Source: Codonopsis lanceolata
Lineage: Eukaryota; Streptophyta; Magnoliopsida; Asterales; Campanulaceae
Direction: 5' to 3'
Length of the DNA stretch: 64,000 nucleotides
NCBI GenBank assembly: GCA_013146195.2
Contig: CM028378.1
Location: forward strand, 7,679,350-7,743,349
In this document: positions 22,651 to 34,543 of the stretch, piece after piece
Layout: each line of letters starts with the position of its first letter
How positions within the stretch are numbered: position 1 is the stretch's first letter
Notes under the pieces: generated by a model
Databases searched by the model: none
Told to the model about the DNA's origin: nothing
Seen by the model: the letters and a program-made list of their open reading frames with translations, nothing else
Position numbers and translations under genes: made by a program

Positions 22651-23879
22651 GACATAGAAGATAAACAGGTTGCTACATGGTTTGAAACCGATTCGAAGAG
22701 GAGGAAGATGATTGTGAGCAAGCTAACATATGCTTAATAGCTCATGATTCATGTCCTACCTATGACTCACGAAAATGAAGTTGTAGTTTCACCAAGTCCT
22801 TTGGACAAAAATGAAACCAGCGGTGATAGCTTGATGAGGAAGAACTTCTCAAGGATAATCGGGATATGCTTGAAGAATTTAATTCCTTTAGAGTAGCCTA
22901 TGTTAAGCGGCAAAGCGTGAGAAACTCACGGTGAGAAATCTTTGATGGCGGTGAGATTCAAACTCTCAATAGGCTGTCGACAAGAGAGTATCAAGCGAAG
23001 GAAGAAAACAAATTTCTTCATGACAAAATTGATTTGTCCTAGCGAGCACATCAAAGGACTAGACCTAGAGAAAATTGCCTTGCAAAGACAATTGACTCTG
23101 GAATAATTCAAGGATGCATTTGAAGAAATCCTTACAAGCCAAAAATCTAGCAATGATAAAAGCAGGCATAGGATATTCGGATATGTCTCTTCCGACAATC
23201 TCTTGTCAAAGAGAAAGGAGAATCCTCAGGCGCTAATGATATATCTTTCTCTAAGCAGACATTTGGAAATTTAGGGAAACAAGGCCTTGGTTACTCAAGT
23301 GTCCCTTATATTTATCCTAAAGCTCGAGAAAGGAAAAGCCAAAATGAATGATTCAAATGAGAAATTGAGAAGGTAACGGTAGAGAAGTGAAGTCTACAGG
23401 CAACGACTATGCCAAGGCAAAGTCTGGCGACGGTAGACCTGCTAAACCTAGGTAACTATCAAGTTTGTCTATGAAACAGCAAAGATGCTTTACTGTTGAA
23501 GGTAAACTTAAAGGTATTCTACCGAATCCTCGAAAAGGTTCTCAACGAGAAAAGCTAAAGCTAAGTGTACGTGAGTAACCTACCTAGGAAGAGTCGAAAG
23601 AAACCAATTAAGTCTACCGTCAACAAGCAAGTTGAACGAAAATGAATGTCAAGAAAAGGAATGATCATAAGCACTCTTCGGTTGAAGTCGCTTAACAATT
23701 CTCTATGGTCTTTCCATTTATGTCATTCTTGTCATTGCTTAGGCCATCGGCACGAGAATGCACTGCTAAGGTTCACTCAAGATCCGAGAGACCTAGTTCT
23801 CTCAAGGTCAAGCGGTATGGGTTGCAAGGTTGCTAATCCTTAGGACCCAAATAAAGGGTACCTTGTTTTGCTTTAACTC

Positions 23880-25140
23880 TTTTGCAGGGAATGCTTCATG
23901 GCTATAGAATCGAGAAATCAAAGACATCGGTACTGAGGCAGGCAAGGTTTTATTTTCGGAGACAATGCAAGAGGAAAGACAATTGGAGGCTCAATATAGT
24001 TGAAGCAAAAAGGACCCACTCTTATTTTCGGAGACAATGCAAGAGGAAAGACAATTGGATATGGCTCAATTACTAGAGGAAGTCTCTCCATCAACAAAGT
24101 TTCTCTAGTAAGTGGTTTAAAGCACAATCTTACGAGCATATCACAGTGCGACAAAGGACTTCTATGCCAATTCAATTCCAACCGCCTCATCAAAGCCTCA
24201 TCAAGCGGTGCGGCGTGCTCACAATCTCTTGGCCACAAATAGACAAGGAAGCGTCTATGTCGTGGACTTAAATCTTCTAGGGAGATTCTCAAACATGTGT
24301 CTAGTAGCCAACAATGTTCGTGACAACAGTGGCTATGGCACAAGCGTCTCGATCACCTCAACTTCAAGCACCTCTCAAGCTCTCCAAAAATGGGCTTGTC
24401 GAAGGTCTACTACGGTGTCTGCCGATCATGACGAAGTTGTAAAGCTTGTCAACTAGGAAAACTTTCCAAGTCTTCCTTCAAAAGAAAGTCTGTTTATCAA
24501 CAAGCAGACCTCTTCAACTTTCTGCATATGGATCTCTTTGGACCTATTACTACGACCCGATATTTCGGGAGACAAGTACACACTTGTAGTAGTTGATGAC
24601 TACTCTAGATTCACTTGGATTGAAACTATGACATCTAAAGATGAAACATATGATCTAGTCACTACACACTTTTAGAAGACTTCAAACTCAAAAGCTTGAA
24701 GACATTTGTGACATAAGATCGGACAACGACAGAATTCAAAAACAATGGTGTAGAAAAGTCTTGCGATGACCATGGGATCGGCCACAACTTCTCCGCCGGT
24801 ACTCCTCAACAAAATGGTGTAGGCTGAGCGGAAGAAACGAGAACAACGATTGAGCGGCTAGAACAATCTTTGAAGCTAAACTTAGAAGTATTTACAGGCG
24901 GAAGGCGATCAATCTTGCTTGCTTTACCCAAAATAGATCCACAGGTAAACAAGTTTCATAATAAAACTCCATATGAAATTTGGAGAGGAAGATCCCCAAA
25001 CATTGGATTTCTTAAAATCTTCGGTGTAAATGTTTTATTCTTTACAATGGAAAAGAGTATAGAGGAAAATTTGATGCAAAATCGGACGAAGGAATTTTAC
25101 AGGGTATTCCAAACATTCAAAAGCATTTCGCATTTTCGAT
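23880..25140 (+). pseudogene. pol: Copia protease remnant and integrase (large element)
   Basis: LIFGDNARGKTIGYGSITRG followed by SGLKHNLTSISQ is the segment between protease and integrase core of this lineage; the protease DSGAS site itself is not recognisable. Integrase traces include DKYTLVVVDDYSRFTWIETM near 24574 and TPQQNGV near 24800, with the DDE residues scattered over frames. A 38 bp stretch (TTTTCGGAGACAATGCAAGA onward) is tandemly repeated at 23949 and 24022. Confidence 0.72.
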
Positions 25141-25599
25141 AAATCTAACTTAAAAATCTTAGAATACGTGCATGTTTCTTTTGATGAATATGATTTGTTA
25201 GAGCCTAGAATGGCTCGAGCGTTGCTAATGATTACGATAATGATGAGGCAGTACAAATACAACATCTACTTCCAATCCTTATCGAAAAGCGGCAGCTGCC
25301 AGATCCCTCAATATCGGTAACCCTTCACCGGTAGAGAGACCTCTACCGATCAGATAATAACTCTTCTGTTGACTCACGAACCCATCTCTTACTTTTACCC
25401 CAAGCACCTTCTGAGATCTCTCATCCTTCTTGTTCACGAGAAAATGAAAGTTTTGAAGACTCTATTTCTTGAACAGACAGTTTTGGTGAATCTCCTTCTC
25501 AACCAACTCGAAATTCTTAAGGGAAGAATCCTCCGAAGTGATTTTCCTCCAAGCTTATTGAAGCAAGAGATCATCCCATTTCCCAAATCATTGGTGATC

Positions 25600-26510
25600 T
25601 CAACTCGAAATTTGAAATGCGAGAAATAAGGTTCGAGAAAAGCGTTGTTTGCTTACGCATTTGTATCGGAACTTCGAACCAAAGAAGATTGATGAAGCCA
25701 TCGAAGATCATAAGCTGGATTGAAGCTATGCAAGAAGAGCTGAACCGGTTTGAAAGATGTAAGGTGTGGAGCTTAGTTCAAAGCCGGCGATCATCCGGTC
25801 ATCGGCACCAAGTGGGTATTCGAGAAATAAAAGAGATGAAGATGGAAATGTCACGAAACAAAGCTAGATTGGTTGCTCGGGGCTACACCGGGGAAGAAGG
25901 AATTGACTTTGATGAAACATTTGCTCTGTTGCTAGACTAGAAGCAATCGAGAATCTTTCTAGCTTATGCCTCGTTCATGGACTTCAAAGTGTATCGGATG
26001 GATGTTAAGAGTGCCTTTACGAATGGTGATCTTCAAGAAGCGTATCGTGGACGTGGACAACCTCGAGGATTTGTCATCTCGACAAAGCGGACCACGTCTA
26101 CCGACTCAAGAAAGCTCTCTACGGCTGAAGCAAGCTCCTAGAGCTTGGTATGAAACTCTATCCAAGTTCTTAATTGAACAAGGATTCGTGAGAGGAAGAA
26201 TCGACACTACTTTATTCATCCTCAAGCACAAAGGCCATTCTCTTACAGGTACAAATCTATGTGGGCGACATCATCTTTGGATCAACTAACCAAAGCTTTG
26301 TGCAAAAGATTCGAGAAGCTAATGCAAAGCAAGTTCGAGATGAGCATGATGGGCGAACTTACCTATTTTCTAGGGCTGCGGATACAACGGACTTGGAAGG
26401 AATCTTCATCGGCCAAACCAAATATGCGAAAGGAACTAATCAAGAAGTTTGGTCTTGATTCGCCACCAAAGGATTTGAAACTCCAATGTCTACCGACGCC
26501 ATCTTGACAA
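25600..26510 (+). pseudogene. pol: Copia reverse transcriptase (large element)
   Basis: Readable blocks are WIEAMQEELNRFERCKVWSL, NKARLVARGYTGEEGIDFDE, LKQAPRAWYETLSKFLIEQG and MMGELTYFLGL, in the normal copia RT order but in different frames. The YVDD box is obscured near 26260 by a frame change. Inactive. Confidence 0.8.
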
Positions 26511-26649
26511 AGATGAAAAGGAAAAGCAAGAGAACATGACCAAGTATCGAGGAATCATAGGTTCACTTCTTTACCTTCCGCTTAATAGACGACATTATGT
26601 TTCTTTGTTTGTGTTTGTGCTAGATTTCGAGGCGGATCGAAAGGAGTCA

Positions 26650-27173
26650 CATTTGCTTGTCTGCCAAGCGCATCATCGAGATATGTTTCAAAAACAACAA
26701 ATCTAGGCATAGGTATTCAAAATCCAACAACTTCAATTTAGTTGGATACTCGGATCTGAGATTATGCTGTTTACCTGAAGTGAGCAGAAGAAGCACCGGT
26801 GGGACTTGTCAATTTCTTGGAAGCAGACTCGTCTCATGGTCTTGCAAGAAACAAGGATTAGTGGCAAACTCAACCCGAAGCGAGAATATATTGCAAGCAT
26901 TTGCTCTCAAGCTGCTATGGATGAAGCAACAATGGTGGACTACAACATCAAGGCCCAAAAAGCGCCCAATTATGTGTGACAACACATCGGCTATTCGATC
27001 TCCAAAAATCGATAATGCATTCAAAGACAAAGCACATTGATATTCGTTATCATTTTCTCAAAGATCATGTGGAAAAAGGTAACATCGATGGCCTCGAATA
27101 TGTTCCAAGCGAGCATCAATTAGCGGAACATTCTCACAAAACCCTTTGGATGCCACCGGGTTTGCTTATTTAA
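26650..27173 (+). pseudogene. pol: Copia RNase H (large element)
   Basis: Blocks NFNLVGYSDLRL, STGGTCQFLGSRLVSWSCKK and KHIDIRYHFLKDHVEKGNID, ending near the usual QLAE motif. This is the C-terminal pol domain. The same region recurs after the right LTR at 31724. Confidence 0.8.
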
Positions 27174-27424
27174 GGAGAAATCTTGGTATGATTGATCCTC
27201 TTGCTTAATTTTAAAAAAATTTGTTTGTTAAAAATTTCTTTCATCTTAGGTAGACCCAGTATTAGACTAATCGGAAGGCGTAAGTTCTCTTTCTGGGAAG
27301 ACCTAAAGGTTAGTACTCTTACTTAGTCTATTTTACGCTAAAGAGGTTTCTAAAGCAATAAAAGGGGTCGAGGACAAAATTTGGTACTTAAGAAAATATC
27401 TTAAGTTCAGCTTTTTAAAACTTA

Positions 27425-30090
27425 TATTTTCGCCTTTAAATAAACCTTGAACCGTCATTTCCAAACTTTACGAAACCACTTTGACCCGAGAAACTTTCTT
27501 CTCTCTCTGCGTAACTACTACTGCCAAATTCTGCGTTCTTCTTCTTGTTTCTTCTTCTCATCTTCAACAATGATGCGTTTATCTCTACTACACTCGAAAT
27601 TTTAATGTCTTGTTCACATTTCAATAAAATCTTAAAATCCTTTTGGAATTCAGCCGTCATTTCGAGTTTAGCGGTGATTCGCCATTATTGTTCTTACATA
27701 CTTGAATACTAACGATCGTTTTTGTCTAATTCATTGTTCATTCTTATGAAAACTTACATTATGTTTTCTCGAGTGTGGTTTCTCTAAGGTTTCAGGTTTT
27801 TTTCGTTGAAAATTTGAATTTTTTTGGAAAACTCAGAAATTCCTACTTGTTTAGATGTCTAGATGAAGCTAACTTTTATTTTGTTTTTCCTTGAGGCGAG
27901 AACCTCGAAATCCAAAGCGCGGCCGGTGAAGGCTTTGACCACGAAAAAGTCATTCCTCCCGGTTCAAACATCAATCTTCGGGATATCAACCTATCTGCTT
28001 ATTTCGCGACATCATTGTCGCTTTGGACCCAAGCTATACATTCTGGCATGTCGTTGACCTTGTCAATCAATTACTATAAACTGGGAGTAAAAGCTTGCGA
28101 GGATATGGGCGCCTGCAGGGATTATGCCCCTGCTTACGCCTCAGCGACAAAACTTACGGTATCTTCTGGCGGAAAGAATTTTATCAACGAATGGAGCTCA
28201 TGAACAGGCGCTCTTCGTGGGTGGATTCGAGGCCGTCCCATCTCGTCACGCCAAATCTATTTCCACCATAATTGGCGTGCATTACGGAGGAGCTATTTCG
28301 GCAACCACGGTGAGGCTTTACATGCACAGGAAGCCATGAGGGAGTAGATGCTCTCAAGGAGCCTCAGGGAAAATGCTCAAAACTTGTTCCCTCTTGGCGT
28401 CTTGCACGATCACCTTCAGACAAGGGGCTTATTGAGTGGAGCACATGACATGTTCTTGCCCGGCGGACAAAGTGCTATATTTCTGACCGTCTCAAGCTGG
28501 GGGCTCATCATCTTCGGCAAAGAGCGGGTGGAGAACTGGCAGCCACTTGCACCAGGCCTGCATTGATGCCCCAGGGATGATCGACCATCAACTCTTCGTT
28601 GAAAGAAGATGAGTTGTATCACGGTGGCCAGGAAAACAACTCACGACCTCGTTTTTCGGTAAACCGAATCAGCAGCTCTGAGAAGGGTCTCATGTCTCTC
28701 TTGACAAAGTGTGGCTTGCACCTATCTTGGTCACGACTTCAAGCATTGAAACTGCAAGCAAGACCTTGAAAGGCTATAGAATTTGATGATCAAGTGGCCC
28801 GGACCTCCATCAAAGGCCAAGGTGCAGGTGATGAGGCGGAGCTGCTAAGGTCCAAAATAGCGACCAAAGAAGCCAAAAGACAAAGCGGAAGTGGCACCTC
28901 AGTGAAGGAAGCGGGCCAGTGGATCGTAAAGAGATGAAGGAAGGCGAGGAAGAAGAAGGCACCGAGGCCAATCCGGCCATTCCTCTCCTCCGTCTACCCA
29001 AGCCAAGCCTTGCAATCCGGCAACCACCTTCACCACCTCCTGGCTCCCTGAGCCTAAGCGAAGGGGCTTCGTAAAACCTTTGAAGACCGACCCACTGGCG
29101 ATCCGCCAACCTCTCTGCAGATAGGCGGTGAGGTCTGCCGGGAAGAAAGGAGAGCTACCGGTACCCGACCCTCTACACTTGACAACCCGGCTACTAAGTG
29201 CTTGACACTATTTGTCTCGCTACACATATAGGACCCAACCAACTCTGGGCGGCCCGAGCCTTGCACATCAGCCGCCCGTCTCTATTCTTGGGTCATCTGC
29301 CGGAGGAATTGCCTGGAGGAGTCTATCCTCGGGAGGCCTCAAATCGGGGAGGAGCCCCAGGCTGGGGACTGAGCTCCATCTCCTCATGCTACTCACGACC
29401 CATCCCACCCTCCTGCCTTCCAACCTTGACCAAATTCTATTCTACACTTCTGGGAGGGTTCTATAGATTACGTTCCCCGATCTCACATCGGTGAAAAGCC
29501 TTTGATTTGAAGCTGGATTCTACCAGCCTCCCACCATACTCACTATAATACATCCTCTTTCCACCCATAAGGCATACATGTCGACTGACCCGATCTTTGA
29601 AATTTTGTCGACTAGATGCCATCTACGGCTGGCGAACTTCTAGCATATACACGCTACCCATTTGAAGTATTTTGACCAAGAACTTGACCTTGCCACTTTC
29701 TTCGACAATTTCAAGAGGATGTGCGTCGTTTGGACAGATCGCGACTTCACGATGTCAAGATCAGCGTAGAGCTTCAGCGAGATGAAGGCTGTGTCATGGG
29801 TTCCATTTTCTCACGAGCTCTTCCACGCCATCACTCTCCATCTCGCGGTGCGTACTCTATTATGGAACTCAACAACCTCGCTCGAAACTACGCTCATGAC
29901 ATTATGAATGCCAGCAGGGATCGTGATCGGCCATCAGGAGAAACAAATGAGATCTATCAGAATGCGATGGAAGAGCGGCGTCTTCGTGAAGAAGCTGGAT
30001 TCTCGTTCCAAGACAATCTGAATGCCGAATACCAAGAAGAATGGAAGCCGAAAGAAGGCTGCGGACAAAGCGAGGAAAAGACCATGGTAG
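27425..30090 (+). pseudogene. Extra 3' transcription unit / ORF remnant downstream of pol
   Basis: After RNase H a promoter-like block appears (CGCCTTTAAATAAACC near 27430) with a CT-rich leader resembling a plant 5' UTR. Then come broken coding-like blocks: INLRDINLSAYFATSLSLWT near 27985, YKLGVKACEDMGACRDYAPA near 28075, and a charged C-terminal piece EIYQNAMEERRLREEAGFSF near 29950. This position corresponds to the 'env-like' or extra ORF of some plant LTR elements. I do not recognise a protein family and do not claim a function. Confidence 0.45.
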
Positions 30091-30476
30091 CTTTTGTATC
30101 TTTTCTTCCCTTTCCTTTGTATTTATCTTATTTTGAAAACTTCTGTCAAATGTAAACATCTTGTTTATGAATCTGAGATGATTGCCTTTTCAAAAATTAT
30201 GTTGTTTAAATTCTTCTTTGCTTTATTGTTTATTTATATGAGAATTTAAACATTCGGTTTAAATTGATTTAAGCTGCTGGCGATATGTGTGCTATTCTTT
30301 GACTCTCTTATTTTTGTATGCACTTAGATTAGTCCCTTGCATCGAGGTGTTATTACGTTTAATAGAGGCATGTCTACACGCTTACGTAATATATAAACTT
30401 TCTCGAGGACATGCTATTATCTATTAAATAGCTTGTTTAAAAACCCTCGTTTGTAGTAATGATGACAGATATAAAT

Positions 30477-30486
30477 AGGAGGAGAT
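30477..30486 (+). other. Polypurine tract of large copia element
   Basis: AATAGGAGGAGAT directly precedes the right LTR, showing that 30487 is a genuine LTR border. Confidence 0.75.
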
Positions 30487-31723
30487 TGTTGATTCTTATG
30501 TTAAATTTATATCGATCGGTACATTACTTTAGTTTTATACTTGAGTGGCTAATCGAGTGCGTATCGATTAAGCGTGGCAATGTGTATAGAACTTTATAGT
30601 TTTGTAGGACCTTTTGAGGAACATCGGAAGACCACTTCTGCCTTGGCAGGAAGACTGCTCAGCTTAAGATCGGTAGACCTCGTGTCGGTGATGCCTTCTA
30701 CGTGTCCTCTCCCGGATCAAAGCTAGGCTGGATTAATTCAAACTTATTCCATTTGATATTTGAATTAATCCAAGTCTTTTCACGACATGTCAAGCCGCAG
30801 AAAGCAACTTTCAGCGAGAATACTTTTAGATCTGAGCGATTAATAAGCGATAAGCGGTGTCCCACACTTTACTGCTTCATCTCTGAATCGACACCAAATC
30901 GCCCACCTTTTGAAGATCTCGAAATGATTATACGCTCTAGTTATACGTGAAGAGCGAAATTCCTTGGTAACTGACCCCATGCATTTAATGCATTTATGAA
31001 AAAAAGCTGTTGAAGTCTTCGTCTTCTCAGCGGATCTTTTGAAGTGCACACCTTTAAATCGCCATTGAAGGCTGGATCAACAGAGACAAGCATGCAGAAT
31101 CAATCGAACACTTAAAGAATTGCTCGGATCTCTGAGAACTCCAAGTCTTTCATTTCGGTGCATTCAATAGATCCTCAGCGGATCTAGAAGTCCTCGTCAG
31201 CAACAAGAAGGCTGCTCTTGACATTTATTGTTTTATTCTTCTTGTTGTTTACTTTAACTATACTTACACTTGCAATTAAATATCTTGTATTCTGGATATT
31301 TAATTCCTAGACAAACACAAGTCAATATTTTGTACACGATCCATTAGGGATATTCTTTGTAATTGATCTAAGTGGAAAACATAGTGCACAATTTAAATCA
31401 AGGTTGGCCTTGGTGGTGGGCGTAGCACTCATTATAGTGTGAACCATCCCAAAATACTTGTGTTATTTCCTTACATGCATTTAATTATTGGCTGCTTTCG
31501 GTTTCATTGTTTACTTCATCCATTTCGTGAGAACTTAAGTAATGCTGTAAAGGTCTAGGTAGTCCTATCGGCGGACTGGAACAATTTTCTTGAAGGTCTT
31601 CCGCTACTTGATTCTTTTCATAGATTGCAAGTAACTTTCAAAGAACTTACTTTAAAAGTTTTAAAGTGTTAATAAGCTATTCAACCCCCTTCTAGCTTAT
31701 TATTGTGCTCATTGGGACCCACA
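30487..31723 (+). repeat. 3' LTR of large copia element
   Basis: 1237 bp copy of the LTR at 20298, same termini. Differs by many short deletions and substitutions. Confidence 0.88.
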
Positions 31724-34443
31724 GGTATTCCAAAAACAACAATTTCGATCTAGTTGGATACTCGAGATCTCGATTATGCACATAGAAATTGACGAGAAGA
31801 AGCACCGATGGGACTTGTCAATTCCTTGGAAATAGACTTGTCTCATGGTCTTGCAGAAACAAGGATGCATTGCAAACTCAACCAGAAAATTTGAATACAT
31901 AGGCATGGCATTTGCTCTCAACTCTATGGATGAAGCATGACTAGTGGACTCTGACATCAAGGCGCAAGCGCTTAATCATGTGTGACAACACATCGGCAAT
32001 TCGTCTCAAAAATCGATGATGCACTCAAAGACCAAGCACATTGATGATTTAGTTATCCTTTCCTCAGATCATGTGGAGAAAGGTAACATCGGTTTGGAAT
32101 ATGTTCCAAGCGAGCATCAATTGGTGACATTCTCACAAAACCACTAGATGCCACCAGGTTTGCTTATTTAAGGAGAAATCTTGGTATGATTGATCCCTCT
32201 TGCTTAATTTCAAAGTTATTTGTTAATGTTTCTTTCTCATAGGGTAGACCTAGTTTTTACACTAATCGGAAAGCGTAAGCCTCTCTTTCTGGGAAGACTT
32301 CAAGGTTAGTATTACTACTTAGTCTATTTTTTAAAAGAGGTTTCTAAAGCAAAGGGGGATCAAGGATAAAATTTGGTACTTAAAAAATATATTAAGTTCA
32401 GCTTTCTCAAATTTTCTCGCCTTTAAATAGACCTTGAACGCCTTTTGCCAAACTTCTGGAACACCTTTGAAAAAAAATATTTCTCTATTCATACTCTCTC
32501 TCTACATTATAGCGCTTTACGCAAATCAAATTCTTCTTGTTTCTTCTTCTCATCGACAGCAATTGTATGTTTTCTACATTCTCTACTTGAAACTAATTGT
32601 TTTACATTTTTGCATTTCATTTCATAACCTAAAATTATGTTGGAATTCAAGCGGTCACTTTGAGAGTTTCATACGGTTTCGCCATTGTTGTTCTTAAAAA
32701 CCTAAGAAAGCGAGCGATCGTTTATGAATATTCATCGTTTATCCTTATGAAAAACTTTTGTTATACATTTCTTTGGTTTGGACTCTCTAAAACATTCTAG
32801 GGTTTCAAGTTTTCTCTTCAAAAATTCCAAATATTTTGAAAACCTTGAATTTACGCTTGTTTAAACTCTTAAGGTGAAAAGCCTAATTTTTTATTTGTAT
32901 TTCTTTGGGCAGAACTTAAAATCGAAATTTGAACCCGAGAGACCGACATTCCTCTAGTAAGGATGTCAACCTTCAGGGATATCTAACTTTCCACTCTCAT
33001 GACATATAGTCGCTCGGACCCGAGGCACATTCGAGGAATGTGCATTGACCTTCGATCTGACAATGGCCAGGCATCAAAGCTTGCGAGGATATGAGCCTAC
33101 GGTATTCTACCCTCTTACGCCTCGATGATAAAAACTTCTGACATCTTTACGGCGGAAAGAATTCTATCGAGAATGGAGCTCATGAACAAAAGCGCTCTGA
33201 GGGGTGGATTCGAGGCCGTCCATCTCCATTCCGCTAAATCAATTTCCATCATCATCGTGCGTTATGGTGGACCTCTAGCAACCATTCTTTGGCATGCACA
33301 GGCAGGTAATGAGGTGAATACCTATAGAGAACACGAGGAAAATGCTTGAAATCTCTTCCACGTGGATGTATCTTTGCTCAAGCCACCTCATTGACAAGGG
33401 GCTTATTAAGAGTGGAGCTCACGATATGTTTACGGCGACAAATTAACTTGACCGATGCTGTATTTCTTCAACTCGCCTGTTGGGGGCCATCATCTTCATG
33501 AATTAAAGCATTGGGTGGAGAAAGCCAAAACTGCCTGGCGCCCTTGATCAGTATGAGGGATGATGCTAATGTCAACTCTTCCTTAAAGGAAGATGAAGGC
33601 GATTGCGTGGCCAGGAGATGCGACTAACGCTTCATTCTTGACAAATACTCGAGAATAGAAACAGCGAAAGGCTGAGGGTCCGCCCGTCTCCATAGACAAA
33701 GTGGCCAAGCTTGCACCTATCTTGGTTACACGGCTTCAACATGGAAGCACGTGGCAGCCAGGCACCTTGAAGGCCTGCCCAGGTGGCGATCAAGTGGTCG
33801 TCCTCTCCCAGGCAGACTTGGGCGATGAGGCGGGCATTTGAACCAAGATGGCTGCAAAGGAAAAGCAAAGCAGACAAAGGCGGGTAAAGGACACTCCAAG
33901 CGAAGAGGAGGAGGCCAAATGGGTTAGGGAGAGATGAAGGAAGGCCAAAGAACGGCTGGCGGACCAATCTCTACACCCGGCCCAAACTTCAGCCGACCCG
34001 ACCTCTCAAACTCAGCAAACCACTTCCTCCGCCACTACCCAAACCGGTCAATCAACCTCACCATCTCTGCACCCTCCCAGCCAAAAGAAGGAGACTTCGT
34101 AAAACCATTGAAGACCAACCATCGGCGGAACTGCTCACGCCCTTGTCGATGAAGCGGTTGAGCCTCCTGCTACATTGCTAAGAAAAGAGCTGCTGGGTCC
34201 CCAAACTGCTTGACCAACCAAGCTACGCGACCCGACGATTACAGAGCCAAAAACAACTACCGGCCTTGACCAATACTACCTACCGCCTCACACTACAGCA
34301 ACCCATTCCTCTGAAGTCATCTACTGAGAGAATTCACACCTAGGAGAACCTATCGGGAGGCTAAAACTCGGGAGGAGCCGGCCGAACCCCGCTCCTCCTC
34401 CTCGCTTCACCCTTTAACTACTCACGACCTCCACCGCCACTCC
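31724..34443 (+). pseudogene. Second partial copy: RNase H plus 3' region of the same copia family
   Basis: Begins directly after the LTR CA with GGTATTCC and matches the RNase H of the first copy from 26712 on (GTATTCCAAAAACAACAATT, then ATGTGTGACAACACATCGGC near 31979). It follows the 3' region in the same order (for example TTCTATCGAGAATGGAGCTC near 33161 against 28179) until the N gap. No PBS, gag, integrase or RT lies between the LTR and this RNase H piece. Confidence 0.8.
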
Positions 34444-34543
34444 NNNNNNNNNNNNNNNNNNNNNNNNNNNNNNNNNNNNNNNNNNNNNNNNNNNNNNNNN
34501 NNNNNNNNNNNNNNNNNNNNNNNNNNNNNNNNNNNNNNNNNNN
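34444..34543. other. Assembly gap (100 N)
   Basis: Exactly 100 unresolved bases, a conventional placeholder length for a gap of unknown size. Order and distance across it are uncertain. Confidence 0.98.

Larger units (their letters stand above)
20298..31723 (+). mobile_element. Large degenerate Ty1/copia element (SIRE/Maximus-like) with extra 3' region
   Basis: LTRs lie at 20298-21560 and 30487-31723, both starting TGTTGATTCTTATG and ending GGGACCCACA. The internal order is Met-tRNA PBS, gag, protease remnant, integrase, RT, RNase H, then 3.3 kb without pol homology, then a PPT. Long LTRs and a long post-pol region suggest the SIRE/Maximus lineage. Reading frames are broken throughout. The sequence beyond the right LTR is not host flank but another piece of the same family, so no target duplication can be assigned. 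Confidence 0.85.

Noticed and set aside
31724..34443. Host flank carrying a target duplication of the large copia element
   Set aside because: The sequence after the right LTR is RNase H and 3' region of the same family, not host DNA, and no 5 bp duplication matches the left flank.
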